In this document: positions 33,774 to 44,712 of the stretch, one piece after another
Numbering within the stretch: position 1 is the first letter of the stretch
How the letters are laid out: the number at the start of each line of letters is the position of its first letter
Source: Nocardia aobensis NBRC 100429
GTDB lineage: Bacteria; Actinomycetota; Actinomycetes; Mycobacteriales; Mycobacteriaceae
Direction of reading: 5' to 3'
Length of the DNA: 64,000 bases
Assembly: GCF_000308375.1 (NCBI RefSeq)
Contig: NZ_BAFQ01000187.1
Span: forward strand, 1-64,000
The notes under the pieces: model-generated
Told to the model about the DNA's origin: nothing
The model's database searches: none
What the model saw: only the letters and a program-made list of their open reading frames with translations
Made by a program: the position numbers and the translations under genes

Positions 33774-33798
33774 TCAGCTAATTTCCAGCGTGTAAGAC

Positions 33799-33900
33799 TT
33801 ACTTGCCGAGTTTGCGACGCTGCACGCGCGTACGGCGAAGCAGCTTGCGGTGCTTCTTCTTCGACATCCGCTTACGGCGCTTCTTGATCACAGAACCCAT
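33799..33900 (-). CDS. Ribosomal protein bS22 (AURKAIP1/COX24-domain, 33 residues)
   Basis: A 33-residue, very basic protein (start [20 protein letters not shown], end RRKLGK, TAA stop). Sequence and length match the actinobacterial AURKAIP1/COX24-domain protein that has been assigned as bS22 in mycobacterial 30S subunits (Rv0500B in M. tuberculosis). It is preceded upstream by the small excisionase-type HTH gene and followed by a strong terminator, so it can be transcribed as a separate unit. Below the length normally tracked by gene finders, but unmistakable. Confidence 0.95.
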
Positions 33901-34130
33901 AGGGTTGTTCCTCGCGTTCTCTCTCTACCCTCGGCACGCACGCCGGTTACGTACGCCCATCTTCCGGTTCGCTCGGCGGCCGCCTGGCAACCAGTGTTCA
34001 GCTCCCGACCTGACCCAGATCGGCAGCGGGTAACACAACGGTGGTTCATCGTACCGGGCCAACCCACGGCGAACGAAACGGGCACCGATGTGCCCGGTCG
34101 CCGACACCGCCGACCGGCGTCCACACGTCT

Positions 34131-34358
34131 CTACCCGGCGTCGAAGTACGACGTCTGCAGGTAGTCGTGTACCGCCTTGGCGTGTACCCGGAACGATCGA
34201 CCGACTCTGACAGCGGGTAGTTCTCCCGAGTGAACCAGCCGATACACCGTCATCTTGGAAACCCGCATCAGATTCGCCACCTCGGCAACGGTGAGGAACT
34301 GTGTTCCTCCACCGCCGATGACAGGACCGGAACTCGCAGAGCTGTTTCCAGACATCAT
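34131..34358 (-). CDS. Excisionase/MerR-type HTH protein (Rv0500A-like)
   Basis: A 75-residue protein consisting of a single helix-turn-helix of the excisionase class: TQFLTVAEVANLMRVSKMTV, then YRLVHSGELPAVRVGRSFRV. The start is one of two consecutive ATGs at 34358/34355, 11 nt after GGAGG; the longer frame to 34487 is unlikely. It lies between proC and bS22, as Rv0500A does in mycobacteria. Its conserved place near ribosomal and proline genes suggests a housekeeping regulator; its target is not known. Confidence 0.9.
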   Translation of the reverse strand: MMSGNSSASSGPVIGGGGTQFLTVAEVANLMRVSKMTVYRLVHSGELPAVRVGRSFRVHAKAVHDYLQTSYFDAG

Positions 34359-34525
34359 TGCGCCACTGACCTCCGGCACGTCCGCGCCGCCGGCTTCCCC
34401 ACCGGCGGAACAGACACGCACGTGCTCCCTCGAGCTTAGCGTGACCAGTGGGATTGCTGCGACGGGTGGGAGAAATAGCAGTGTCACCAGCGGATGTCAC
34501 GTCACACCCGGCGGCCACCGCGCGG

Positions 34526-35344
34526 TTACTCGCCGGTCGCCCCCTGTTCGACCGAGCGGCGCTTGGCCGCGTGCAGCGCCTCCCAGAACGCCGAACGCAC
34601 GCCGCCGCGCTCGAGCTCGCGCACGGCCGCCGCGGTCGTCCCCGCCGGCGAGGTCACCGCGGCACGCAACTCCGCGGCATCCTGGCCGGATTCCTCCAGC
34701 AGCGCCGCCGAGCCGAGCATGGTCTGCACCACCAGTTCGGTGGCCACGTCCCGGGTCAGCCCGAGGCCGACACCGGCCTCCACCATGGCCTCGACCACCA
34801 GGAAGAAGTACGCGGGTCCGGAGCCGGACACCGCGGTCACCGCGTCCATCTGGCTCTCGGCGACGGTGACGACCCTGCCGACCGCGCCCAGCAGTTCCGA
34901 GACCGTGTCCAGCTCGGCGGATTTGGCGTGCCGGCCGGCCGCGATCGCGCTCATGCCCTGGCCGACCAGCATCGGGGTGTTCGGCATGACCCGCACCACC
35001 GGGAATCCGGCGGGCAACTTCGACTCCACCCGGGCGGTGGTCACGCCGGCCGCGAGCGACACCAGGATCTGATCGCGGTCGTTGTCGAGTTCGAGTTTGC
35101 CGAGTTCGGTCAGCACGGCGTCGACATCGTGCGGCTTCACCGCGACCACCAGCACATCCGCGCCCGCCGCGGCCTCGGCCAGACTGTCGGTGACCCGGAT
35201 GCCGAACCGCTCGCTCAACACCTGCGCGCGGGCCGTCACCGTCTCGACCACGACCAGATCCTTACCCGGTCGCCCGGCCTCGAGCAGCCCGGCGATCAAC
35301 GCCTCGCCGATCCGTCCGCCACCGATCACCGCAATTCTCGTCAT
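34526..35344 (-). CDS. proC: Pyrroline-5-carboxylate reductase
   Basis: A 272-residue enzyme for the last step of proline synthesis. The NAD(P)H loop is IAVIGGGRIGEALIAGLLEA, and the C-terminal catalytic/dimer region holds AVSGSGPAYFFLVVEAMVEA and TSPAGTTAAAVRELE, the ProC signature. Cytosolic. The ATG at 35344 gives the expected N-terminus. It is followed on the same strand by the HTH gene and bS22. Confidence 0.95.
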   Translation of the reverse strand: MTRIAVIGGGRIGEALIAGLLEAGRPGKDLVVVETVTARAQVLSERFGIRVTDSLAEAAAGADVLVVAVKPHDVDAVLTELGKLELDNDRDQILVSLAAGVTTARVESKLPAGFPVVRVMPNTPMLVGQGMSAIAAGRHAKSAELDTVSELLGAVGRVVTVAESQMDAVTAVSGSGPAYFFLVVEAMVEAGVGLGLTRDVATELVVQTMLGSAALLEESGQDAAELRAAVTSPAGTTAAAVRELERGGVRSAFWEALHAAKRRSVEQGATGE

Positions 35345-35415
35345 GAGGCCCAAGGCTATCCGTGCGCGGCGAGCGATGCGGGGCAGGGGCGATCAGGGAC
35401 CGGCGAGGCAGCGAA

Positions 35416-36306
35416 TCAGCGCGGCAGCGGAATCAACGCGAGCTGGCGGGTCTGCGCCACCACCGCGCCCGTGCTGTCGAGCACCAACTGGTCCTCGTCG
35501 AACATGCGCTCACCGATCTCGTGGGCGGTCGCGATGACCCGCAGCCAGCCCGGCGCGGGCCGCCGCCGCAGGTAGGTGGTGAGCTGCACGGTCGGCGCCC
35601 AGCCGAACCGGCCCATATTCATCGGCACCGGCGGGCTCATATCGCCCGCCATCATGGCGAAATAGGCGGCGACGTCCGGATCGCTGCCGTCACCGGCGCG
35701 CGGACGGATCCACAACCGCAGCCGGGGCTCGCCCCGCTCGCCGGACAGGAACCGCGCCCAGGACGGGTCGATCGCCACCGACGCGCCCCGTGCGACGTTG
35801 ACCAACCGGCCCATCGGAGAATCCGGCGCGTCGTATCCCAGGGCGTCGGCGGGGGGCTCCGGCGGCATATCCGCCACGGTCTCGCGGCGATAGGCCGGTT
35901 CGGCGTCATCGAGGTGACCGAAGGTGAACGCCGAATGCACCAGCGTGCGGCCACCCTGGACCAGATCGGCGTCGACCAGGCAGATCTGGCGGCCCGTCTT
36001 GCGGATACGGACCTCGTACTCGACCTCGCCGGGATCGGGGGCGCCGAGAAAATCGGTGCTCGCCGCGATCGGGAACATCTCGGCCAGATCGGGGTGCGTG
36101 GTGCGCAACCGGGTGGTGGCGGCTGCCGCCGACGCGGCGATCATGGTCCCGCCGTGCAGTTTCTTACCGATCGTCCACACCGGATCGATGACGCCGCGAT
36201 AGCGCGCGAGCTCCGCGGAAGCCTCCACCTCGGTCACCGCGCACACCCGGCTGAACGGTGCGTCGTCCACCTCCGGTCGTACCGTCTCGACCGCCAGTTC
36301 CGTCAC
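35416..36306 (-). CDS. Thioesterase-family protein, double hotdog (Rv0499-like)
   Basis: A 296-residue protein made of two hotdog-fold halves. The first holds DPVWTIGKKLHGGTMIAASA, and the second NMGRFGWAPTVQLTTYLRRR. The HGG in the first half takes the place of the catalytic helix start in acyl-CoA thioesterases. It corresponds to Rv0499, whose substrate is unknown. It probably hydrolyses acyl-CoA esters. Separated from the upstream sugar-isomerase-like gene by a 258-bp interval with a very large hairpin. Confidence 0.85.
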   Translation of the reverse strand: MTELAVETVRPEVDDAPFSRVCAVTEVEASAELARYRGVIDPVWTIGKKLHGGTMIAASAAAATTRLRTTHPDLAEMFPIAASTDFLGAPDPGEVEYEVRIRKTGRQICLVDADLVQGGRTLVHSAFTFGHLDDAEPAYRRETVADMPPEPPADALGYDAPDSPMGRLVNVARGASVAIDPSWARFLSGERGEPRLRLWIRPRAGDGSDPDVAAYFAMMAGDMSPPVPMNMGRFGWAPTVQLTTYLRRRPAPGWLRVIATAHEIGERMFDEDQLVLDSTGAVVAQTRQLALIPLPR

Positions 36307-36454
36307 CCCGCCGCTCCTCTCCGTGGGCCCAGCCGGTTCCGACCGGCTCGTACACCGTATAAGTCTGCCGGAAGGTCGCTCGATTCCCTACGGGTGTGAC
36401 GAACGCCTTCCCGCGCGGACTGCCCGTACGCCCCGGGCACGAGGACATATGAAC

Positions 36455-36541
36455 GGTCTCGGCCCGCCTCGATTTTGGAGCGACGGAGGGAGGGAGCGCA
36501 GCGACTGACCGGAGGAGTGAAAATCGAGGCGGGCCGAGACC
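36455..36541. repeat. Perfect 22-bp inverted repeat with 43-nt loop
   Basis: Arms at 36455-36476 and 36520-36541 are exactly complementary over all 22 positions (core CGGCCCGCCTCGATTTT and its complement). The purine-rich loop contains gagggagggag and ggaggagtg. It is the main feature of the 36307-36564 interval. It could be a terminator for the isomerase gene (minus strand, stop at 36565) or a mobile REP-like element. Confidence 0.88.
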
Positions 36542-36564
36542 CGCCGGAGCGAAGCGGAGGCAAA

Positions 36565-37464
36565 TCAACCCTGCCGGGTCGGTTCCCGCCCCGGCGCCGG
36601 CTGCAGATTGTTCAGATGGGTGCGGGCGAACCGCAGCGACCGCCCCAGCATCGCCGCGCGGTCGGCGGTGGTCCGCGCGTTCTGGGTGTTCACCTCGATC
36701 ACGGCATGACCGCGGAAATCGTTGCGCACCAACGCTTCACACACTTCCACACAGGGCTGCGCACCCTCACCGGGAACCAGGTGTTCGTCGTGCGCGGCGC
36801 CGCGGCCGTCGGCCAGGTGCAGGTGCGCCAGACCGCTGCCCATGCGGTCGGCCAAGGTCAGCGCGTCCATTCCGGCGGTCGCGGTGTGCGACAGATCCAG
36901 GGTGTAGTGCCGGAAGCCGGTGTCGGTCGGATCGTAGGACGGGCTGAACGCGGTGACGGAAAGTCCCGGTCCGCCACGGCGTTCCAGCCGGCGCGCCGAG
37001 CCGGAGCGACGCCCGAACAGCGTGTCGGCGCGCATGGGGAACATGTTCTCCACCGCGACGACGACCGGACTGCTGTCCTCGAGTTCGCCCACCTGCTGCG
37101 CGAAGCCCTCCGCATAGCGCCGCTGCCAGCGGAAGGGCGGATGCACCACCACGGTCGCCGACCCCAGCGCCTCCGCGGCCCGCACACTGCGTTCGAGCTT
37201 GGCCACCGGATCGGCACCCCACACCCGCTGCGAAATGAGCAGACAGGGCGCGTGCACCGCCAGCACGGGCACCGAGTACCGGCGCACATACGACTGGACG
37301 GTGGCGATGTTCTGGCTGGCCGGTTCGGCCCAGACCATCAATTCCACGCCGTCGTAACCCAAGTCGGCGGCGTACCGGAACGCCGCCTCGGTGTTCTCCG
37401 GATAGACCGACGCCGTCGACAACCCCACCTGAACGGTGGTCCCCACCTGACCGCTGTACCCCAC
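36565..37464 (-). CDS. Sugar phosphate isomerase/epimerase-family protein (Rv0498-like)
   Basis: A 299-residue AP-endonuclease-2-like TIM barrel. Typical segments are GLSTASVYPENTEAAFRYAA, GYDGVELMVWAEPASQNIAT and VAVENMFP, with later histidine/acidic metal positions (YTLDLSHTATAGMD, HLHLADGRGAAHDEHLVPGE, AVIEVNTQNARTT). It corresponds to Rv0498; substrate unknown. The GTG at 37464 follows GGGAG with a 6-nt gap. It lies directly after the large membrane protein gene (stop 37479) and is probably on the same transcript. Confidence 0.87.
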   Translation of the reverse strand: MGYSGQVGTTVQVGLSTASVYPENTEAAFRYAADLGYDGVELMVWAEPASQNIATVQSYVRRYSVPVLAVHAPCLLISQRVWGADPVAKLERSVRAAEALGSATVVVHPPFRWQRRYAEGFAQQVGELEDSSPVVVAVENMFPMRADTLFGRRSGSARRLERRGGPGLSVTAFSPSYDPTDTGFRHYTLDLSHTATAGMDALTLADRMGSGLAHLHLADGRGAAHDEHLVPGEGAQPCVEVCEALVRNDFRGHAVIEVNTQNARTTADRAAMLGRSLRFARTHLNNLQPAPGREPTRQG

Positions 37465-37478
37465 TTGCTGCTCCCTGC

Positions 37479-39140
37479 TCAGTTCGTGCTGAGAAGAAAG
37501 GCTAGCGGTCCGAGCGTCACGAAGATGCCCACAACGACCGCGATCACCGTGCTGAGGATGTCGTCGGTGCGGCGCAGTACGCGAACCAGCGCGACCAGAC
37601 CGAGGATCACGACCATCGCCAGCACCAGGGCCACGAACGGCATGATGTCCCACATCTGCTCGAAGCCCTTGAACAGCAACATTCCCGCGACCGCCGCACC
37701 GACGGCCTGGCCGCCCAGGATCATCCACTGCCGGCGGTTCAGGTCCTCGACCGAGCCGCGGCGCGGAGCCGGCCGGCTCAGCTGCGGCAGTTTGTCGCGC
37801 AGCGAGAATCCGCGCGGGGCGGCCCGGCGCCGGCGCGGGGTGGCCTCGATCTCCTCGTCGTCGAGCAGATCGTCGTCGTAGTCGTCCTCGGGCTCGTCGA
37901 GTTCGACCGGTGCGTAGAACTCGGTGCGCGCCTCGGCCGGATCGAGCAGATCGATGACCCCGCGGCGCGGCCCGCGATCCCGGCGCGCTGCGGCTTCGCG
38001 CCGCTCCTCACGAGCTCCGGCGTCGCGCAGCAGATCTCCGGCAACGGTCTGCCCGGACAGCAGCGGCTGCTCGGAAGCGGCCAGCGACCATCCCGGCGAC
38101 CGATCCTCGGCCGGCTCGTCCTCGTGGCCGCCCGGTCCGGATTCGTCGAAATCACGGGGAGCCGAAACCGGAGCACCCGGCCGCCGCCGGGCCGACCACG
38201 CGGGCAGACCCCGGCCCGCGTCGGCGCCGTTGCGACCGCCCGCGAGGCCGTCGGGCGCATCGGCCCCGTCGCGTCCCGGCTTCGCACCGTTGCGGCGCGG
38301 CAGATCCGCGCGGCCCGGGGTGGGGTACTCGGGGGCACCGAATTCGCGGCCTGCCGGAGCGCCGAATTCGCGGGGCGGCGAAGAAGTTTCGGGCGGGCGT
38401 GGCGGCGCCCAGGCAGTAGTCGGCGGCGTGGCGTCGGTTCCCATCCCGCCCCGGAACGGCGGCACCATCACGGTGTTGCGCTCGTCGGGCTCCGGCCGAT
38501 GCCGGCGCCCGGTCCGACCCGAATCCACCGGCGCTTCCGGAGCGGCGAACGAACCCGCCGCCTCCCGCTCGGCCAGCGCCTCCCGCAGTTCGCGGCGGGC
38601 GCGGCGGCCGGTGGGCGCCGGCGCGGAATCCACGCCGTACGGGGCGGGAGCGCCCTCAGGCGCGGCGTGCCGGGTGGAATCGGGCTGGGCGTCGTATCCG
38701 GAAGCGCCGTATCCGGGAGCGTCGAATCCGGGTGCCGCGCCGAACTCGGGCGCTGAGCCGTATCCGCCCGGCGATTCGAACGAGGCGGACGGTAAACCGC
38801 TCGCCCCGTATCCAGGCGAGTCCCAGGAGTTCGGCGCGCTCGGCGCCTCCGGAGCGGCGGCCAGCGGATCGTAGAAACTGATCGGGCCGGACAGCGGTGA
38901 TTCGGCTTCGTACCCGGGTACCGAGAGCTGGAAGTCGGGCATCGGTTCCGGATCCGGCTCGGCCTCCGGGGCGGCGTGCGAGGAGGAACCCTCCCGGACC
39001 GCCGGCAGGTCGCCGGTCAGGTCGGTGACCGCGATGCCGCGTCCGCCTCTGCGGCGCCGCCCGCCGCCCGACGCCGGAACTCCCTGGCCGTTGCGCGCCA
39101 GCAGTTCGGCGACCGACAGCTGGGTCGAATCCTCACTCAT
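37479..39140 (-). CDS. Large membrane protein with long disordered N-terminal region (Rv0497-like)
   Basis: A 553-residue protein. The first ~440 residues are low-complexity and disordered (Pro, Gly, Ala, Ser, Glu, Arg rich; repeated YGASG/PGYGASG-like words), with an acidic patch ([19 protein letters not shown]). The C-terminal ~90 residues carry three transmembrane helices (e.g. [40 protein letters not shown] and [20 protein letters not shown]). In mycobacteria the homologue Rv0497 is shorter (about 310). Role unknown; the tail may scaffold proteins at the membrane. A near-start motif [10 protein letters not shown] is shared with mycobacterial homologues. Confidence 0.85.
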   Translation of the reverse strand: MSEDSTQLSVAELLARNGQGVPASGGGRRRRGGRGIAVTDLTGDLPAVREGSSSHAAPEAEPDPEPMPDFQLSVPGYEAESPLSGPISFYDPLAAAPEAPSAPNSWDSPGYGASGLPSASFESPGGYGSAPEFGAAPGFDAPGYGASGYDAQPDSTRHAAPEGAPAPYGVDSAPAPTGRRARRELREALAEREAAGSFAAPEAPVDSGRTGRRHRPEPDERNTVMVPPFRGGMGTDATPPTTAWAPPRPPETSSPPREFGAPAGREFGAPEYPTPGRADLPRRNGAKPGRDGADAPDGLAGGRNGADAGRGLPAWSARRRPGAPVSAPRDFDESGPGGHEDEPAEDRSPGWSLAASEQPLLSGQTVAGDLLRDAGAREERREAAARRDRGPRRGVIDLLDPAEARTEFYAPVELDEPEDDYDDDLLDDEEIEATPRRRRAAPRGFSLRDKLPQLSRPAPRRGSVEDLNRRQWMILGGQAVGAAVAGMLLFKGFEQMWDIMPFVALVLAMVVILGLVALVRVLRRTDDILSTVIAVVVGIFVTLGPLAFLLSTN

Positions 39141-39176
39141 GCCGGCTCCTTTCCGATAGACCGCTGCCCGAATCGA

Positions 39177-41179
<2,003 letters not shown>

Positions 41180-41203
41180 TCCGCCAACCCATTTCGTACG
41201 AAT

Positions 41204-41842
41204 ATGGGTATTGCGCCGGATACGCCGGCATCCGAGTCCTCCGTCGCCGAGACCGACTCCGCGGGATCCGATTCTGCGGTATCACGCCCCGGCGCACCTC
41301 GAATCCTGTTGATTTCCGGAAGTACCCGGCCGGGATCCACCAACACCGCCGCGTTGCGCACCTTCGCCGAAATCGCCGCACCGGAATGCACCGCGGAATT
41401 GTTCACCGGATTGGTCGATATTCCGGCCTTCGTTCCCGGCGACCAACCCGCCCCGCCGGCGGTGCACGCGTTGCGTGAGCGACTCGCGGCCGCCGATGCC
41501 GTGGTGTTCTGCGCGCCCGAATACGCCGGCTTCATTCCCGGCAGCCTGAAGAATCTGCTGGAGTGGACCGTCGGGGCCGCGGATCTGCACGAGAAACCGG
41601 TGGCCTGGATTTCGGTGGCGGCCGCGGGCCGCGGTGAAGGTGCGATCACATCGCTGCGCACGGTGCTCGGATATGTCGGCGCGGTGGAAATCGAATCCGC
41701 GTGCCGGCGAATGACGGTGCTGGGCAGCATGATCGGGGCCGACGGAACGATCGCGGACGCGACGGTGCGACAGGCTCTCGCCGAATCCGTCGCCGCGATC
41801 GGCGCCTATCTCTCGGCCGCGGCCGCGTCGCGGGAATTGTGA
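41204..41842 (+). CDS. NADPH-dependent FMN reductase-family protein
   Basis: A 212-residue flavodoxin-like enzyme. The FMN phosphate loop is LLISGSTRPGSTNTAAL, and the flavin-stacking segment is FCAPEYAGFIPGSLKNLLEW. An extra ~30 polar residues precede the domain. These enzymes reduce quinones, azo compounds or free FMN with NADPH. Only 24 bp from the Rv0495c-like gene on the same strand, so possibly co-transcribed. No Shine-Dalgarno is visible before the ATG. Confidence 0.9.
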   Translation: MGIAPDTPASESSVAETDSAGSDSAVSRPGAPRILLISGSTRPGSTNTAALRTFAEIAAPECTAELFTGLVDIPAFVPGDQPAPPAVHALRERLAAADAVVFCAPEYAGFIPGSLKNLLEWTVGAADLHEKPVAWISVAAAGRGEGAITSLRTVLGYVGAVEIESACRRMTVLGSMIGADGTIADATVRQALAESVAAIGAYLSAAAASREL

Positions 41843-41905
41843 AGTATCTCTGTACGGTCATCGCCTCGCCATGCGCGCTTCACATACCCGTGATAGGCAT
41901 AAACC

Positions 41906-42235
41906 ATGATGAGGAAATTCTTGGCTACTGCAGCACTCGCCGCCGGTGCGGCCCTGACGCTGGCTCCCGCCGCGCACGCCGATCCCGCCACCGATCCGGC
42001 GCACTACTCGCTGCAGAACGACAACTTCGTCGTCTACAACGACCCGGCGGTGCTGTCCGCGAAGGAGAACGGCAAGCAGGTCATCGTGAGCCCCTACGGC
42101 ACCTCCCGCCCGATCGCGTGCCACGACGACACCGCGCCGCTGGACGACTGCTGGCAGCGTGACGACTTCGGCTGGTTCCAGCTGCAGAAGCAGGAGCTGC
42201 CGCAGATCGGCACCGCGTGGGTGCACGTCGTCTAG
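41906..42235 (+). CDS. Small secreted protein
   Basis: A 109-residue protein. The signal peptide MMRKFLATAALAAGAALTLA ends at AAHA, with a mature part of about 84 residues. Two cysteines (PIACHDDTAPLDDCWQ) may form a disulfide. Two consecutive ATGs leave the first residue open. The mature sequence (LQNDNFVVYNDPAVLSAKEN, WFQLQKQELPQIGTAWVHVV) is not one I recognise. It faces regX3 convergently across a terminator. Confidence 0.85.
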   Translation: MMRKFLATAALAAGAALTLAPAAHADPATDPAHYSLQNDNFVVYNDPAVLSAKENGKQVIVSPYGTSRPIACHDDTAPLDDCWQRDDFGWFQLQKQELPQIGTAWVHVV

Positions 42236-42287
42236 CCGACGGCAGCCGACGTCGATTCGACAAGTCGATTCGAAAAGTCGATACGGA

Positions 42288-42320
42288 AAAGCCGCGAGAC
42301 CCGTCGGGCCTCGCGGCTTT
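42288..42320. terminator. Bidirectional terminator between the secreted protein and regX3
   Basis: AAAGCCGCGAG (42288-42298) pairs with CTCGCGGCTTT (42310-42320) around an 11-nt loop. A-rich and T-rich flanks on both sides suit termination in both directions. Short direct repeats of gtcgattcga (42251 onward) lie just before it. Confidence 0.88.
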
Positions 42321-42369
42321 CTCGTTTCCGCGGCTTCCTCGTTCCGGCGGCTTCGCCGTTCCGGCGGAA

Positions 42370-43059
42370 TCAGGCCTCGAGCTTGTACCCGAGCCCGCGC
42401 ACGGTCACCAGATGTTCGGGCTTGGCCGGATCGGCCTCGATCTTCGACCGCAGCCGCTTGACGTGGACATCCAGGGTCTTGGTGTCGCCGACGTAATCGG
42501 CGCCCCAGACGCGGTCGATCAGCTGGCCGCGGGTCAGCACCCGGCCGGAATTGCGCAGCAGGTATTCGAGCAGATCGAATTCCTTCAGCGGCAGCGTCAC
42601 CGACTTGCCGTTGACCTGCACGGTGTGGCGGTCCACATCCATGCGCACCGGGCCGGCCTCGAGCACGCCGCTCTCGCCGGACCCGTCCATCTCCTCGCCG
42701 GCGCCGCGGCGCAGCACCGCCCGGATGCGGGCGATCAGTTCCCGTGAGGAGTACGGCTTGGTGACGTAGTCGTCGGCCCCCAGTTCCAGGCCGACCACCT
42801 TGTCGATCTCGCTGTCGCGCGCGGTCACCATGATCACCGGCACACTGCTGCGGGTGCGCAGCTGCTTGCACACGTCGGTGCCGCTCATCCCGGGCAGCAT
42901 CAGATCCAGCAGCACGATATCGGCGCCGGAGCGGTCGAATTCCGACAGCGCGGATGGCCCGTCGCCCACGACCGTGACCTCGAAGCCCTCCTTGCGCAGC
43001 AGGAACGCGAGCGGATCGGCCAGCGACTCCTCGTCCTCGACGATCAACACACTGGTCAT
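42370..43059 (-). CDS. regX3: Two-component response regulator RegX3
   Basis: A 229-residue OmpR/PhoB-type regulator. The receiver phospho-acceptor is D52 in [10 protein letters not shown], with the switch T/K residues in [10 protein letters not shown] and DDYVTKPYS. The C-terminal winged helix ends in [20 protein letters not shown] and [13 protein letters not shown]. It controls phosphate-starvation genes with SenX3. Its ATG overlaps the senX3 stop; mycobacteria have MIRU repeats in this place, here there is none. Confidence 0.96.
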   Translation of the reverse strand: MTSVLIVEDEESLADPLAFLLRKEGFEVTVVGDGPSALSEFDRSGADIVLLDLMLPGMSGTDVCKQLRTRSSVPVIMVTARDSEIDKVVGLELGADDYVTKPYSSRELIARIRAVLRRGAGEEMDGSGESGVLEAGPVRMDVDRHTVQVNGKSVTLPLKEFDLLEYLLRNSGRVLTRGQLIDRVWGADYVGDTKTLDVHVKRLRSKIEADPAKPEHLVTVRGLGYKLEA

Positions 43060-44306
43060 CGGGTTGCCTCCACACCGTTTTGTCCGGTCCGCCGGCGCGG
43101 ACCGTCGTCGTTCTTGCCCACCCCGATTGCGGTGGGGCTCTTCCTCTCCGCCGGGGCGGCGGAATTCTGGTTGCCGGATTCGACCGCAGGAATACGCAGC
43201 GTGAACGTGGAACCGGTGCCCAATTTGCTCCACAACGTGATTTCCCCGTTGTGATTGGCGGCCACGTGCTTGACGATAGCCAGCCCGAGTCCGGTTCCGC
43301 CGGTGGCGCGCGAACGCGCCTTGTCCGCGCGGAAGAAACGTTCGAAAACCCGTTCCTGGTCTTCCTTGGCGATGCCGATGCCGCGATCGGTGACCGCGAT
43401 ATTGACGTGGCCGTTGCGCAGCGAACGGCTCACCGACACGTGCGAACCCTTCGGCGAATAGTTGATCGCGTTCTCGACCAGATTCGACAGTGCCGTCACC
43501 AGCAGAGTTTCGTCGCCGAGTATCTCGAGCCCGCTGTTGGCGTCGGTGCTGACGGTGATTCCGGCGGCCTCGGCGGCGGTGCGGGACCGTTCGATCGCGG
43601 CATTGACCACCGTGTCGACGTCGACCGCCTCGAGCTGCGGCAGCTTCTCGGCCCCCTGCAGCCGCGACAGCGCGATCAGCTCGGTGACCATCTTGCCCAT
43701 CCGGTTCGATTCGCTGACCAGTCGCTGACCGAAATGCCGCACCGAATCCGGATCGTCGGCCGACTCCAGCATGGCCTCGGCGAGCAGACTCATCGCGCCG
43801 ACCGGGGTCTTGAGCTCGTGGCTGACATTGGCGACGAAATCGCGGCGGGTGGCCTCCATACGGGCCTGTTCGGAGTCGTCGTCGGCGAACAGCACGACGA
43901 AGTTCGAATCGCCGCGCGAGAGCGGACGGGCCACGCCGCGCACGGCGATACTATTGCGGCCGGGCAGCGGATTCTTCAGCGTCTGGTCGAACTCGACGTC
44001 CTCGCCGGTCGCGATCACCTTCTCCACCGCCGCCCAGGCGCGTTCGTCGAGCAACCGGTTGCGGACCAGGCCCAGTTCCTCGGCGCGCGGGTTGACCAGC
44101 ACCACGTCGCGATATTCGTCGACCACGGCGATGCCGCTCTCCGAGGCCAGCACGATCAGATCCAGCACCTGCGACATGGTCAAGCCGGATTCGGCCGCGC
44201 GGCGCTCGGCTTGCCGGGCGTTCATGTACGGGATGACCAGGCCACCGACGGCCAGACCGACTACGGCCGCGAGGACTGCAAGCAGCACGGCCTGGGGAAC
44301 GCTCAC
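43056..44306 (-). CDS. senX3: Sensor histidine kinase SenX3
   Basis: A 416-residue sensor kinase. One N-terminal helix (about 4-26, [20 protein letters not shown]) is followed by a PAS-like domain (about 45-140), the HisKA box with H163 ([16 protein letters not shown]), and an ATPase domain with N, G1 and G2 boxes ([41 protein letters not shown]). It phosphorylates RegX3. The GTG at 44306 is preferred: a -10 (TACGAT, 44314-44319) ends 7 nt before it, so the mRNA is probably leaderless. Unlike mycobacteria, where gpm1 is next to it, a secreted hydrolase gene follows upstream. Confidence 0.95.
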   Translation of the reverse strand: MSVPQAVLLAVLAAVVGLAVGGLVIPYMNARQAERRAAESGLTMSQVLDLIVLASESGIAVVDEYRDVVLVNPRAEELGLVRNRLLDERAWAAVEKVIATGEDVEFDQTLKNPLPGRNSIAVRGVARPLSRGDSNFVVLFADDDSEQARMEATRRDFVANVSHELKTPVGAMSLLAEAMLESADDPDSVRHFGQRLVSESNRMGKMVTELIALSRLQGAEKLPQLEAVDVDTVVNAAIERSRTAAEAAGITVSTDANSGLEILGDETLLVTALSNLVENAINYSPKGSHVSVSRSLRNGHVNIAVTDRGIGIAKEDQERVFERFFRADKARSRATGGTGLGLAIVKHVAANHNGEITLWSKLGTGSTFTLRIPAVESGNQNSAAPAERKSPTAIGVGKNDDGPRRRTGQNGVEATR

Positions 44307-44712
44307 ATAGAGAATCGTACGGTCGCGGACACGTACTCCAAACCCGGGTTGACGAAGTTTCGCGCAGGTCACGGCTGATTCCGCGATCGTTGGCCGGGTG
44401 TTCACACAAAGTTGGCCGAGCCCCGGATCGGCCTCGACCGGCGGTTTTCGGCCGCATGGCAATGGTCGCGCGGACAGTTTGCCTTGCGGCACCGCACATC
44501 TGGAGGCCGCGCGAATCGCGCGTGAACACCTCCGGCGTGTCGGTCGGCCCGCGTCGCCCGGCCTCGCGGCGTATGCCGGTTGTGAGGTGCGCCTCAATTC
44601 CGCGCCGCGGGCACCGGCGGGAGACGCGCCGCGCGCACCGGCGGAAAACGAAAAGTCCCGGGTACGTACGCCGTTGTACGTTCCCGGGACCGTCGGGGAG
44701 TCCCCTACCGGA
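44307..44712. other. senX3 upstream region
   Basis: A 406-bp interval. It holds the leaderless senX3 promoter near 44314-44319, an inverted pair GTGTTCAC (44398-44405) and GTGAACAC (44522-44529), which resembles GTTCA-type phosphate-regulator sites only loosely, and at its right end the terminator of the hydrolase gene. No gene is visible on either strand. Confidence 0.55.
44655..44690 (-). terminator. Rho-independent terminator of the X-Pro peptidase gene
   Basis: Arms at 44655-44669 and 44676-44690 pair at 14 of 15 positions around a 6-nt loop. On the minus strand the stem is followed by TTTTCGTTTT. It lies 23-58 bp after the stop of the minus-strand hydrolase gene. Confidence 0.9.

Noticed and set aside
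44398-44529. GTGTTCAC/GTGAACAC pair considered as a RegX3 or PhoP operator
   Set aside because: The halves are about 115 bp apart and do not form the direct-repeat arrangement expected; kept only as a note.
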